Positions 19,441 to 29,983 of a stretch of 64,000 nucleotides of DNA are shown piece after piece. This DNA comes from a bacterium 0.1xD8-71 (GTDB taxonomy: Bacteria; Bacillota; Clostridia; Lachnospirales; Lachnospiraceae). The translations under genes and the position numbers were made by a program. The notes under the pieces were generated by a model, which saw nothing but the letters and a program-made list of their open reading frames with translations, was not told the origin of the DNA and did no database searches. The stretch lies in assembly GCA_003612405.1 (NCBI GenBank), contig RAYR01000016.1, positions 62,001-126,000 of the forward strand, written 5' to 3'. The number at the start of each line of letters is the position of its first letter. The stretch's first letter is position 1.

Positions 19441-19465
19441 ATTTTGCATTATAAAGGAGATACAT

Positions 19466-20050
19466 ATGAGAACAGCTATACTTGTTGATGGAGGCTTTTA
19501 TCGCAGACGAGCACAAATTGCACTTGGGGATATTTCTGCACAGGAACGTGCCTTTGAACTCGCAAATTATTGCAAAAGACATCTTGAAACACAAATAGAT
19601 TTATCCAAAACTGATTTATATATATGGATGAATCAGTTTCTGAATGAGCTAAAAAAGAAACGAAAATTCGCCCTGCGTCTTGGAAAACTCGCCGAAGAAC
19701 AGGCACATTATACAATCAGACCGGATATCGTTAAAAAACTTTGCAATGGGAGTCTTATCTTTTCAAATTTATGCGAATCAGATTTTTGTATTGAAATAAG
19801 CCAAAAAGGTGTCAACATGAAAATCGGATTGGATATCGCCTCTTTAGCATACAAACATCAAGTTGATCAAATCATTCTTATATCTGGAGACAGTGACTTT
19901 GTCTCAGCAGCTAAACTTGCACGCCGCGAAGGAATCGACTTCATTTTGGATTCACTGGGGGCTCCCATAAAACCAGATTTGTTTGAACACATTGACGGCC
20001 TGCGAACATGTGATAAATCCTACATGCCCACAAAGGCTGCCGTCAGTTAA
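19466..20050 (+). CDS. NYN/PIN-like domain protein (putative ribonuclease), short form
   Basis: A 194-residue NYN-domain protein of the LabA/PIN-like nuclease superfamily. The first acidic strand is TAILVDGGFYRRR. The middle has FLNELKKKRKFALRLGKL, then KGVNMKIGLDIASLAYK, and IILISGDSDFVSAAKLARRE supplies further metal-binding acids. It ends with KPDLFEHIDGL. Compared with family members as I remember them, a stretch after the first helix (around an LYRIFYYDCPP-like motif) is missing near residue 40, so it may be a short or damaged form. It is visibly more AT-rich than its neighbours and stands alone, which suggests acquisition. Confidence 0.8.
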   Translation: MRTAILVDGGFYRRRAQIALGDISAQERAFELANYCKRHLETQIDLSKTDLYIWMNQFLNELKKKRKFALRLGKLAEEQAHYTIRPDIVKKLCNGSLIFSNLCESDFCIEISQKGVNMKIGLDIASLAYKHQVDQIILISGDSDFVSAAKLARREGIDFILDSLGAPIKPDLFEHIDGLRTCDKSYMPTKAAVS

Positions 20051-20068
20051 TAATATATAATAAATACA

Positions 20069-20092
20069 GGGGCAGATTTTTCAACCTGCCCC
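20069..20092. terminator. Hairpin between the NYN and lacZ genes
   Basis: GGGGCAG (20069-20075) pairs with CTGCCCC (20086-20092). It lies between two convergent stop codons and probably terminates one or both, although neither side has a strong T-tract. Confidence 0.5.
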
Positions 20093-20130
20093 GCAAAACT
20101 GTTACGTTTTCCGCAAACGTCTGTTTCCTG

Positions 20131-23214
<3,084 letters not shown>

Positions 23215-23347
23215 TTATAAATCCCGTCGTTTACGTCTGACGGATTGTATAACAAAGGTGCCAAAAACATCCTTAAAATCCAGATATTCCTGACACCTTA
23301 CTGTTACCAGACCATTTTATCAGACAGATATAATCTTAAAATATCCG

Positions 23348-24154
23348 TTACTTCACAGCACCCGTAATACCTTCTGCAAAAGCGTTCTGCAAACAGAAGA
23401 ATACGATTGCGGTGGGCAGTGTACAGATCAGTACAGCCAGCATCAGCATACCGTAGTCTGTCACATAACCCTGTGTCAGGTTGGCAACTACCATGGGCAT
23501 TGTCTGACTGGTAGAATCTGTCATAATTACCTTCGGCCACAGATAACTGTTCCAGGCGTTCATAAAGGTAATCGTCATCGCCGCCGCATATGTGGAGCGC
23601 ATGGTAGGTATAAACATCTGAAAGAAAATACGAATTTCGGACAGACCGTCGATTCTGGCCGCCTCCATAATATCATGAGGAAAAGATCTGGCACTCTGTC
23701 TGAACATCATGATCAAAAACGGCGTGGAAACCGTAGGCAGGATAAAACCTATCGTGGTATTGAGCCAGCCAGCCGTGGAAAACATCTGGAACAAAGGTAT
23801 CATCGTCGCCACAAAGGGTACCATCATTGCCAGAAGAATAATGCTCATAACCGTATCTTTTGCCTTATCATGATAAATCTCAAATCCATAACCTGCAAGA
23901 GAACTGACAATCAAAGATATAATGGTGAGAATAATCGCATACTTGAAAGAATTACCAAGAGCTCTTCCCACATTCTGATTCGCCAGAAGGTTCTTCAGAT
24001 TCTCAAAGAAGTAACCACCCGGAATCAGACGGCCGGCAACTACCTCCGCACTCTTGTTCGTTGCTGCACTTACCATCCAGTACAGCGGAAATACGGAAAT
24101 AAAGGATACAATACACAGGAACAGATACATACCAAATTTTTTGCCTTTAGTCAC
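23348..24154 (-). CDS. Carbohydrate ABC transporter permease (MalG type)
   Basis: An inner-membrane permease of about 268 residues with six hydrophobic segments. The cytoplasmic EAA loop is EAARIDGLSEIRIFFQMFIP, which couples to the ATPase. The C-terminus QNAFAEGITGAVK is typical. The GTG at 24154 is favoured because AGGTGAT lies six bases upstream. An in-frame GTG at 24163 is the alternative. It overlaps the stop of the upstream permease, so translation is coupled. It imports a sugar, probably a beta-galactoside, given the lacZ gene behind it. No MsiK-type ATPase gene is in the window, so a shared one must be elsewhere. Confidence 0.93.
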   Translation of the reverse strand: MTKGKKFGMYLFLCIVSFISVFPLYWMVSAATNKSAEVVAGRLIPGGYFFENLKNLLANQNVGRALGNSFKYAIILTIISLIVSSLAGYGFEIYHDKAKDTVMSIILLAMMVPFVATMIPLFQMFSTAGWLNTTIGFILPTVSTPFLIMMFRQSARSFPHDIMEAARIDGLSEIRIFFQMFIPTMRSTYAAAMTITFMNAWNSYLWPKVIMTDSTSQTMPMVVANLTQGYVTDYGMLMLAVLICTLPTAIVFFCLQNAFAEGITGAVK

Positions 24155-25037
24155 GCTTATCACCTACTTTCATCTGCAAGAACGCCAGAACTGCAACCAG
24201 TACCAGAATCAGGAAGGACATTGCTGCCGCATAACCGAAGTTCGGCACATACTTAAAGGACATATTATATATGTAATGCGACATGGTGATCGAAGCATTG
24301 GCCGGGCCGCCGTCTGTCAGGTTTACCGATTCATCAAACAACTGCAATGTACCGTTTGTGGACATGATCGCAGTCAGCAGGATGGTAGGTTTCAAAAGCG
24401 GTATTGTAATCTTAAAGAATGTCTGTACCGCAGAGGCACCGTCAATCTTAGCCGCTTCATATACAGAATATTCAATGTTCTGCAAGCCGGACAGATAAAA
24501 TACCATGTTATACCCTGTCCACCGCCATAAAAGTGCAATGATAATGACAATCCTCGCACTCCATGTATGTGTCAGGAAAGAATAAGGCTGATCCAGGATC
24601 CCTATATTGACTAACAGGAGATTGATGATACCATTGTTGGCAAACAAGGAACGGAAGATAACCGCATAGGCCACCAGTGAGGTCGCACAGGGCAGGAAAA
24701 TCATCGTTCTGAAAAGCCCTTTGAACCTAAGGTTCTTGTTATTCAGTATGGATGCCAGGATCAATGCAAAAATCAGCATGATCGGCACCTGAATGATCAG
24801 ATAGAAAAATGTATTTTTAATGGATTGGACAAAGACCGCATCCTGGAACATTCGCGTATAATTCATGATGCCGCAGGGCTTCATATCCGCCCCGACACCT
24901 GTTTTAAATGATAAGAGCAGTGCTCTCACCATCGGCACAAAACTCATCACAAAAATCAAAAACGCACCTGGCGCAAGAAATACCCATCCCGTAAAATTAT
25001 GTTTACGGCTGAGCGTCATTTTTTTTGGCTTACCCAA
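24147..25037 (-). CDS. Carbohydrate ABC transporter permease (MalF type)
   Basis: A 296-residue permease with six transmembrane segments. After a short basic N-terminus (KPKKMTLSRKHN) comes GWVFLAPGAFLIFVMSFVP. The EAA loop is YEAAKIDGASAVQTFFKITI. The start was set at TTG 25037, six bases after GGAGGG. Upstream in-frame codons belong to the attenuator hairpin. It pairs with the MalG-type subunit to form the membrane channel for the sugar delivered by the binding protein encoded just upstream. Confidence 0.92.
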   Translation of the reverse strand: MGKPKKMTLSRKHNFTGWVFLAPGAFLIFVMSFVPMVRALLLSFKTGVGADMKPCGIMNYTRMFQDAVFVQSIKNTFFYLIIQVPIMLIFALILASILNNKNLRFKGLFRTMIFLPCATSLVAYAVIFRSLFANNGIINLLLVNIGILDQPYSFLTHTWSARIVIIIALLWRWTGYNMVFYLSGLQNIEYSVYEAAKIDGASAVQTFFKITIPLLKPTILLTAIMSTNGTLQLFDESVNLTDGGPANASITMSHYIYNMSFKYVPNFGYAAAMSFLILVLVAVLAFLQMKVGDKRD

Positions 25038-25070
25038 GAAACTCCCTCCTTCTCTGCCTGTGGAGAAAAA

Positions 25071-25151
25071 AGGGGAACAGCCCGTTAGCACCATTCCCCT
25101 ATTTTTGATTTAACTTAAAATCTTAATCTCGTGATCGAACTTTGTTCGATC
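25071..25151 (-). terminator. Two hairpins between binding-protein and permease genes (stabiliser plus attenuator)
   Basis: Directly after the binding-protein stop, GATCGAAC (25133-25140) pairs with GTTCGATC (25144-25151) around a three-base loop. Further on, in minus-strand order, AGGGGAA (25100-25094) pairs with TTCCCCT (25077-25071), followed by TTTTTT. The second is terminator-like and sits before the permease ribosome site, so it should reduce permease expression relative to the binding protein, a known arrangement in sugar ABC operons. Confidence 0.65.
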
Positions 25152-25153
25152 CA

Positions 25154-26497
25154 TTATTTGCCCATATTGAAGTTTACTGTATCTGCCGCTGTCTTCATCT
25201 CGGTCTCGATATCGGAACCGTTGATGTAATTGGTGATTGCAGTTGCCACAGCGTCACGTCCCTCATAATAGTAAACACCTGTGATGTTGGACGGAACCTT
25301 TGTGGAGAACTCAACGATCTTAGCAGATACTGCATCGCCGCCGAAGAACTCATTGGGTGTTGCATATGCTGTGGAATCACCTGCGGGAGCCCATGTTGCC
25401 AGAGCACCGCTGGCAAGGATATTGTCATACAGTTCTGTGCTTCCTGCAAAGGTGCTTGCAAGGAAATCGGTTGCCAGAGCCTGGTTCTTGCAGTTTGTGG
25501 TAACTGCCCAGGAAGAACCGCCGTTGTTAGAGTAGTTGGTTGCATTGGATGCACCTACCAGACTGGGCATATTGGTGAGTGCCCATTTACCGGACTGATC
25601 TTCTGCCGTCTGAATGGAAGCCATGATCCAGCATCCGTTAATGGTGCCTGCTACGTCACCGCTTACAAGAGATCCTACATACTCATCCCAGCTGTTAACC
25701 TCAATCAGTACGCCGCTGTCTTTCAGCTGCTTATATGTCTCCATAACGATCTTCAAGGTATCATTGTCAACGATATTTGCCGATCCATCCTCATTGAACA
25801 GGGAAGAACCTGCCGACTGCATCATCATCATGATCAGGTCACACTCGCCTGCCTGCATGGAGATGAGGGGCTTGCCTGTTGCTTCCAGAACCTTCTTACC
25901 ATTCTCAATATACTGATCAAATGTGATGTCTGTGAAGTCGTCGATAGTCAATCCTGCCTGCTCCAGATAGTCTGTACGATAACATGCAACTACAGCACCA
26001 TTATCGAAAGGAACGCCGTAGTTCTTGCCGTCAATCACGGAGTATGCTGTCTTACCTGCTGCAAACTGGGAGAAATCAATCCCGCTGTTTGTCAGATCCA
26101 TGCATACGCTCGGGAAGCTGATAACGTTCTTCTGGAACGCATTATCCTGCATCAGGAAAATGTCAGGTAACGTGCTCAGATCGCCGGAAGTTGCCGCTGT
26201 GGTAACTTTGGTCTGAATATCTTCCCAAGGTGTCTCTACTACATTCAGCTTAAAGTTCGGATGGTCTTTCTGATAAACCTTCTCTGCCTCATACATAGCG
26301 TTCAGGTTAAATGCCGGATCCCAGCACCATACTGTCAATGTCTCTTCGCCGGATGCCCCGTCTGCCGCCGGTGCCTCTGTTTCTGCTCCTCCATTGTCTG
26401 CTGCCGGAGCCTGTGTGCCGGAACCGCCGCCACAGCCGGTAAGCATTGCTGCCAGCATAGCGCCGGCCACTAAAACTGATACCAATTTCTTTTTCAT
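25154..26497 (-). CDS. ABC transporter sugar-binding lipoprotein
   Basis: A 447-residue extracellular solute-binding protein (family 1). A basic start and hydrophobic core (KKKLVSVLVAGAMLAAML) lead to the lipobox LTGC, so Cys is lipidated after processing. An Ala/Glu/Gly-rich tether follows (TQAPAADNGGAETEAPAAD). The mature domain has VWCWDPAFNLN, TWEDIQ-like and PDIFLMQDNAFQ stretches typical of maltose-binding-protein-like folds. The start has AAAGGAGGG upstream. A TATAAT at 26622-26617 on the minus strand is a candidate -10. First gene of the importer-lacZ operon, adjacent to an AraC regulator that probably controls it. Confidence 0.95.
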   Translation of the reverse strand: MKKKLVSVLVAGAMLAAMLTGCGGGSGTQAPAADNGGAETEAPAADGASGEETLTVWCWDPAFNLNAMYEAEKVYQKDHPNFKLNVVETPWEDIQTKVTTAATSGDLSTLPDIFLMQDNAFQKNVISFPSVCMDLTNSGIDFSQFAAGKTAYSVIDGKNYGVPFDNGAVVACYRTDYLEQAGLTIDDFTDITFDQYIENGKKVLEATGKPLISMQAGECDLIMMMMQSAGSSLFNEDGSANIVDNDTLKIVMETYKQLKDSGVLIEVNSWDEYVGSLVSGDVAGTINGCWIMASIQTAEDQSGKWALTNMPSLVGASNATNYSNNGGSSWAVTTNCKNQALATDFLASTFAGSTELYDNILASGALATWAPAGDSTAYATPNEFFGGDAVSAKIVEFSTKVPSNITGVYYYEGRDAVATAITNYINGSDIETEMKTAADTVNFNMGK

Positions 26498-26660
26498 GAA
26501 TTTTCCCTCCTTTATTTGGTAAAATAAACCATAATTCTTCCCCGAACCCCAATTTCCCATATTTTTCTATGGGCAATTTGTATATTTTTAGGACTCATGA
26601 TTTATTTTGTATGTGCATTATATCAATATTTTTGCTAATTATGTTTTCGTATTCAATCTA

Positions 26661-26705
26661 AAAAAGAGCAAATTCAACCATTTTGGCAGTCATTTTTGCT
26701 CTTTT
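26661..26705. terminator. Bidirectional-looking terminator after the AraC gene
   Basis: AAAAGAGCAAA (26662-26672) pairs with TTTGCTCTTTT (26695-26705). On the minus strand it ends the DUF3298-LysM-AraC transcript and isolates the sugar importer operon promoter. Confidence 0.7.
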
Positions 26706-26735
26706 CTAAATCTATCTGCTTTTTTTATGTGCAAA

Positions 26736-27680
26736 TTACCAACCTTTCTTGGCAGAAACATTAAAGTTCAATAATTTGCCTTCATAGTTCTCCCTGTTCT
26801 TCTTATATTGATAGGGCGATGTACCGACAATCCTGCGGAAATTCCTGTTGAAGGTGGAAACCGTAGGATACCCTACCCTCCGAGCCACCTCTTCCATGGA
26901 ATAGCGGCTCTTCTTAATCAGTTCACAGGAATTCTGAATCCGTACCAGGGTCAGATATTCCGCCGGTGTCATTCCCATATACTCTACGAACACTCTGCGA
27001 AAATGGGTCTCGCTCAAGGAGCATTTCCTGGCAAGCTCCGCCACACGGATCTCTTCCATATAATGCTTATTGATATAATCAAGTGCATCTATAATCTGCT
27101 CCAATCCGCCCCTGTGCAGATGTTTTTCCGGTTTTACCCCTCCACCCGGTTCAATATCGTTCCTGGCCACCATGATCAGTATGGACAGCAGGATACCCCG
27201 CAGGACTTCCACCGAATAACTCTTACGGTTGCGGCACTCTTCCATGGCCATACGTACAAGCGCCGCAAGCTCCTCATTCTTACCTGCATCAAGACATACC
27301 GCATCATGGTTAATCCTGTCCAATAATTTATGCACAAAAATATCATCCTGCGGATAGACCGTAGTCAGAATAGCCTCCGGATCCAGAAACAGATATTCCC
27401 AATAGCTCAAACTGCTCATCCGGCTGTTGGTCACATGGGGAAAGTTTTGCGGAATCACTGTAAGGGAGCCCGGCGCATAGGAAACCGTTCTCTCATCCAA
27501 TACCAAATGACCGGTCCCCTCCAGACAGAAACCAATTTCCAAAAGATTATGAAAATGCAGACTGTTTACATCGTCACCATAGACGCGCCTCCAGTTTTCT
27601 CCCAGAAGGGCCAGCACCTGTTCTCCTTCCGGAACCTCATAATAGCGAAACTCAATTTCCTGCTTTTTTCTTGCCACCAC
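26736..27680 (-). CDS. AraC family transcriptional regulator with cupin sensor domain
   Basis: About 314 residues. An N-terminal AraC-type cupin (LHFHNLLEIGFCLEGTGHLV, SYAPGSLTVIPQNFPHVT) binds a sugar effector. The C-terminal double helix-turn-helix has ELARKCSLSETHFRRVFVE and EVARRVGYPTVSTFNRNFRR. The GTG at 27680, six bases after GGGGAAGG, is the likely start. It overlaps the 3' end of the LysM gene by 29 bases. By position it is the activator of the neighbouring binding-protein/permease/lacZ operon, an inference. Being embedded in a transcript with two envelope proteins is unusual. Confidence 0.9.
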   Translation of the reverse strand: MVARKKQEIEFRYYEVPEGEQVLALLGENWRRVYGDDVNSLHFHNLLEIGFCLEGTGHLVLDERTVSYAPGSLTVIPQNFPHVTNSRMSSLSYWEYLFLDPEAILTTVYPQDDIFVHKLLDRINHDAVCLDAGKNEELAALVRMAMEECRNRKSYSVEVLRGILLSILIMVARNDIEPGGGVKPEKHLHRGGLEQIIDALDYINKHYMEEIRVAELARKCSLSETHFRRVFVEYMGMTPAEYLTLVRIQNSCELIKKSRYSMEEVARRVGYPTVSTFNRNFRRIVGTSPYQYKKNRENYEGKLLNFNVSAKKGW

Positions 27681-28689
27681 GGACACCCTTCCCCTCTTTC
27701 ATCTGATCCAGAAGTTTTTCCTTACTGTCTTTATGCTTCTCTCTATAGCCGGTAATCTCCTTGAGCTGGCCGTCAAAATAATAATCCACCCAGGCGATGG
27801 CATTATAGGATACCGGTTCCCATGCAACAGAAGGAGATATCTGTATGTTCTGATCATTCACACTGCACGCTTCCCCCTCCGGCAGCAATTCCTCAAAACT
27901 TGCTGTCACATACCTTACCTTATCCCTGATATCTCCCTCCATACTAAATCCTACAAAATCCGCCTGCATATGACTGCTTTGCGTAAATCCAACGCTGACA
28001 TTTACTTCTATAGTGCCTGTGGCATCGTATTCCGATAAATCTATCATATAAACATAGGAATACAGACAGACATTCTCCCCGTTCTCTGACAAATAATGTT
28101 CAAATTCCAGATCCCGGACCGCGCTTTTATACTCTTTTTTTACATAATCGGAAACTGCCTGTTCCCAGGCCTGATAATCCTCTTCTTCCAGAATATTTTC
28201 TTTTTCCCGGATCAGACAGGCAATGTGATATCCTTCTTTACCTCCGGACAAGACCAGATTTGCACTGGTTTCTTCTTCATGCATCATACCCACGGTACAT
28301 CCCCGGGGTGTATCAAACTGGAAATATGATCTGTACTCGATTCCTACAGGTCCGCTCTGCTTCTCCAGATACAGCGGAGAAGTTACAGAGAGAATCTGCC
28401 CCGGAAAGATAAGATCAGGATCCACAATCTTATCTATATTAGCCTCATACAAATCCGTATACAGCCTGCCGTCTCCCCATGTCTGTTCCGATATTTTCCA
28501 CAGGGAATCACCTGTTTCCACTTCGTACTGCCCTGTCTGGGCCGGCTGAAGCATATAGTATTCTCCCGACTCCGGTCTGGCCTCTCTTAAAGCAAAACTG
28601 CCCTCAGCCTGCACAAGGATCACCGGACTTCCCGCAAGAACTGCCGTCAACGTAAGTATTCCTGTTATCTTTCTTCCCAATACTCCCAT
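27652..28689 (-). CDS. Secreted LysM-domain protein
   Basis: About 345 residues. A signal peptide (ITGILTLTAVLAGSPVILVQA) is followed by one LysM module at about residues 55-105: YEVETGDSLWKISEQTWGDG, then LIFPGQILSV. LysM binds N-acetylglucosamine in peptidoglycan. The remaining ~230 residues are an unrecognised domain rich in beta-strand pattern, ending in a Lys/Gly-rich tail. ATG 28689 is the chosen start, overlapping the end of the DUF3298 gene by 25 bases; an in-frame TTG 28713 is possible. Its own end overlaps the AraC start. Probably an envelope protein co-translated with its neighbours. Confidence 0.82.
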   Translation of the reverse strand: MGVLGRKITGILTLTAVLAGSPVILVQAEGSFALREARPESGEYYMLQPAQTGQYEVETGDSLWKISEQTWGDGRLYTDLYEANIDKIVDPDLIFPGQILSVTSPLYLEKQSGPVGIEYRSYFQFDTPRGCTVGMMHEEETSANLVLSGGKEGYHIACLIREKENILEEEDYQAWEQAVSDYVKKEYKSAVRDLEFEHYLSENGENVCLYSYVYMIDLSEYDATGTIEVNVSVGFTQSSHMQADFVGFSMEGDIRDKVRYVTASFEELLPEGEACSVNDQNIQISPSVAWEPVSYNAIAWVDYYFDGQLKEITGYREKHKDSKEKLLDQMKEGKGVRGGKKKAGN

Positions 28690-29696
28690 ACGCCTGCCTG
28701 ATCTCCCAGCCAAATATTCTCATGCTTTTCCTTGCAGCGACGCACTTTACCAGTACTTTCCGACTTATCATATCTGTCCCAGAACACAGAATCCTTCCTG
28801 TAGGGCGCAGCCTCTTCAGGCGTGAGTTCTGCATAGAAAGTGCTGTTCGACGGATCGCTGCCGGAAATCGCCGCAACCTTGGGATCCAGAGAAATCCCAA
28901 TCACGAAATTACCTTCATCCGTCACATAGAAAAAGGGAACAAAATCATAATAATTCTCCAGATCCTGATCCGCGCAATGAAACCAGCTCAGAAAAATATC
29001 CACATTCTCTGATGAAAGTTTCTCTTCTTTCTGCTTTTCGTTGAACTTATCCATCCATAAAGCGACAAAGTCTTCATTCAGATGTAGAATATCATCCAAA
29101 GAGTAAGTTTCTCCGGTCAGAAGATCCACCGTTAAGGCCCTCTGTGTCATATAGACATACCAGACAGGACTGATCGGGGCATATATTTCCTTATAATTGA
29201 CACTCATAAGATACTGGCTGTGATAGGTCACATCGCACTCCACATCACTGCTGAAAATACTGTATTCTTCCTGCAATTGTCTGACCTCATCATTGGGCTT
29301 CAGATGCCAGTAATTTACTCTGTCCATCGCCGTATCATAAAGTATGGCATTAATCTGCTCCAACTGTTCAATGGGCTCTTCTTCTGTCCCTGCAAGTATC
29401 GGATATTCTATCGTCAGCACATCCCAATAAGGATATTCATCGGAATATTCCACATAATACTGCTGTTTCTGCACAGTATAATCATGATATCCTTTCGGCC
29501 CTGCATGGCTCACCAGATATGCCGCCACACTGCCGACCGCCACTGCCAGAATAATCACCGCTGCAAAGACAGCCGTCCATCGATATTTCTTTGCCGGCCG
29601 CCTCACCGGTTCTATCGTAGATGTATATGTTAAATCGTCTGTCACTGTTTGTTCTGCTGTTATGCATCCATTCTCTTGCTCCTGTATTCCTTCCAT
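28665..29696 (-). CDS. Membrane-anchored DUF3298/RsiV-like protein
   Basis: A 343-residue type II membrane protein with a ~37-residue cytoplasmic N-terminus, one transmembrane helix (WTAVFAAVIILAVAVGSVAAYLV, residues ~40-62) and a ~280-residue external domain. The external part resembles DUF3298/DUF4163 proteins such as the anti-sigma factor RsiV: EYPILAG followed by a paired half with MTQRALTVDLLTGETYSLDDIL. No sigma factor gene is adjacent, so an anti-sigma role is not supported. It is the first gene of the trio with LysM and AraC, with a good promoter at 29754-29726 and an 11-bp repeat array further upstream. Confidence 0.65.
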   Translation of the reverse strand: MEGIQEQENGCITAEQTVTDDLTYTSTIEPVRRPAKKYRWTAVFAAVIILAVAVGSVAAYLVSHAGPKGYHDYTVQKQQYYVEYSDEYPYWDVLTIEYPILAGTEEEPIEQLEQINAILYDTAMDRVNYWHLKPNDEVRQLQEEYSIFSSDVECDVTYHSQYLMSVNYKEIYAPISPVWYVYMTQRALTVDLLTGETYSLDDILHLNEDFVALWMDKFNEKQKEEKLSSENVDIFLSWFHCADQDLENYYDFVPFFYVTDEGNFVIGISLDPKVAAISGSDPSNSTFYAELTPEEAAPYRKDSVFWDRYDKSESTGKVRRCKEKHENIWLGDQAGVWEYWEER

Positions 29697-29725
29697 AATT
29701 AATACTTCTCCCTCAGCCTTCTTAT

Positions 29726-29754
29726 ATCATATCGTAAATCACCGCCAAATACAA
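29726..29754 (-). promoter_or_regulatory. Promoter of the DUF3298-LysM-AraC transcript
   Basis: Minus strand TTGTAT (29754-29749), 17-base spacer, TATGAT (29731-29726), about 30 bases before the start codon at 29696. Confidence 0.6.
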
Positions 29755-29830
29755 CCTGGTGCTGCCTCATCCCGCTCCTTTCTCACCCGGATTTCGTCGT
29801 ATCCTTCCATATTTTTAAGAATACAGATGA

Positions 29831-29874
29831 CTTGCATCATATTATCATCATTTTTGCATCATAGTTGCATCATT
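29831..29874. repeat. Four tandem 11-bp repeats, helically phased
   Basis: Four consecutive 11-base units start at 29831, 29842, 29853 and 29864. The core TGCATCAT is perfect in units 1, 3 and 4, and unit 2 has ATCATCAT. On the minus strand each reads ATGATGCA. The 11-base period places all cores on one face of the helix. The array lies about 75 bases upstream of the -35 of the DUF3298 promoter and is not coding. A multimeric regulator site is the likeliest reading. Confidence 0.7.
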
Positions 29875-29907
29875 TGCCCTGACAGTACTAAAATAATCCC
29901 TGTACAC

Positions 29908-29947
29908 AAACGGATCCCCCGGCGGTGGAGCGCCAGGGGATCCGTTT
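29908..29947 (-). terminator. Hairpin after the amt gene
   Basis: AAACGGATCCCC (29908-29919) pairs perfectly with GGGGATCCGTTT (29936-29947) across a 16-base GC-rich loop, 37 bases past the amt stop. The following T-tract is short. Confidence 0.65.
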
Positions 29948-29983
29948 CATCATATATACAAACTAAGGGATATAGGTAAACGC

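Noticed and set aside
28665..29696. Anti-sigma factor (RsiV) assignment for the DUF3298-like protein
   Set aside because: No ECF sigma gene is adjacent and the N-terminal cytoplasmic part lacks a recognisable sigma-binding domain, so only a structural resemblance is claimed.
29831..29874. CRISPR-like or satellite array
   Set aside because: Units are only 11 bases with no spacers and no cas genes; a regulator-binding array fits better.
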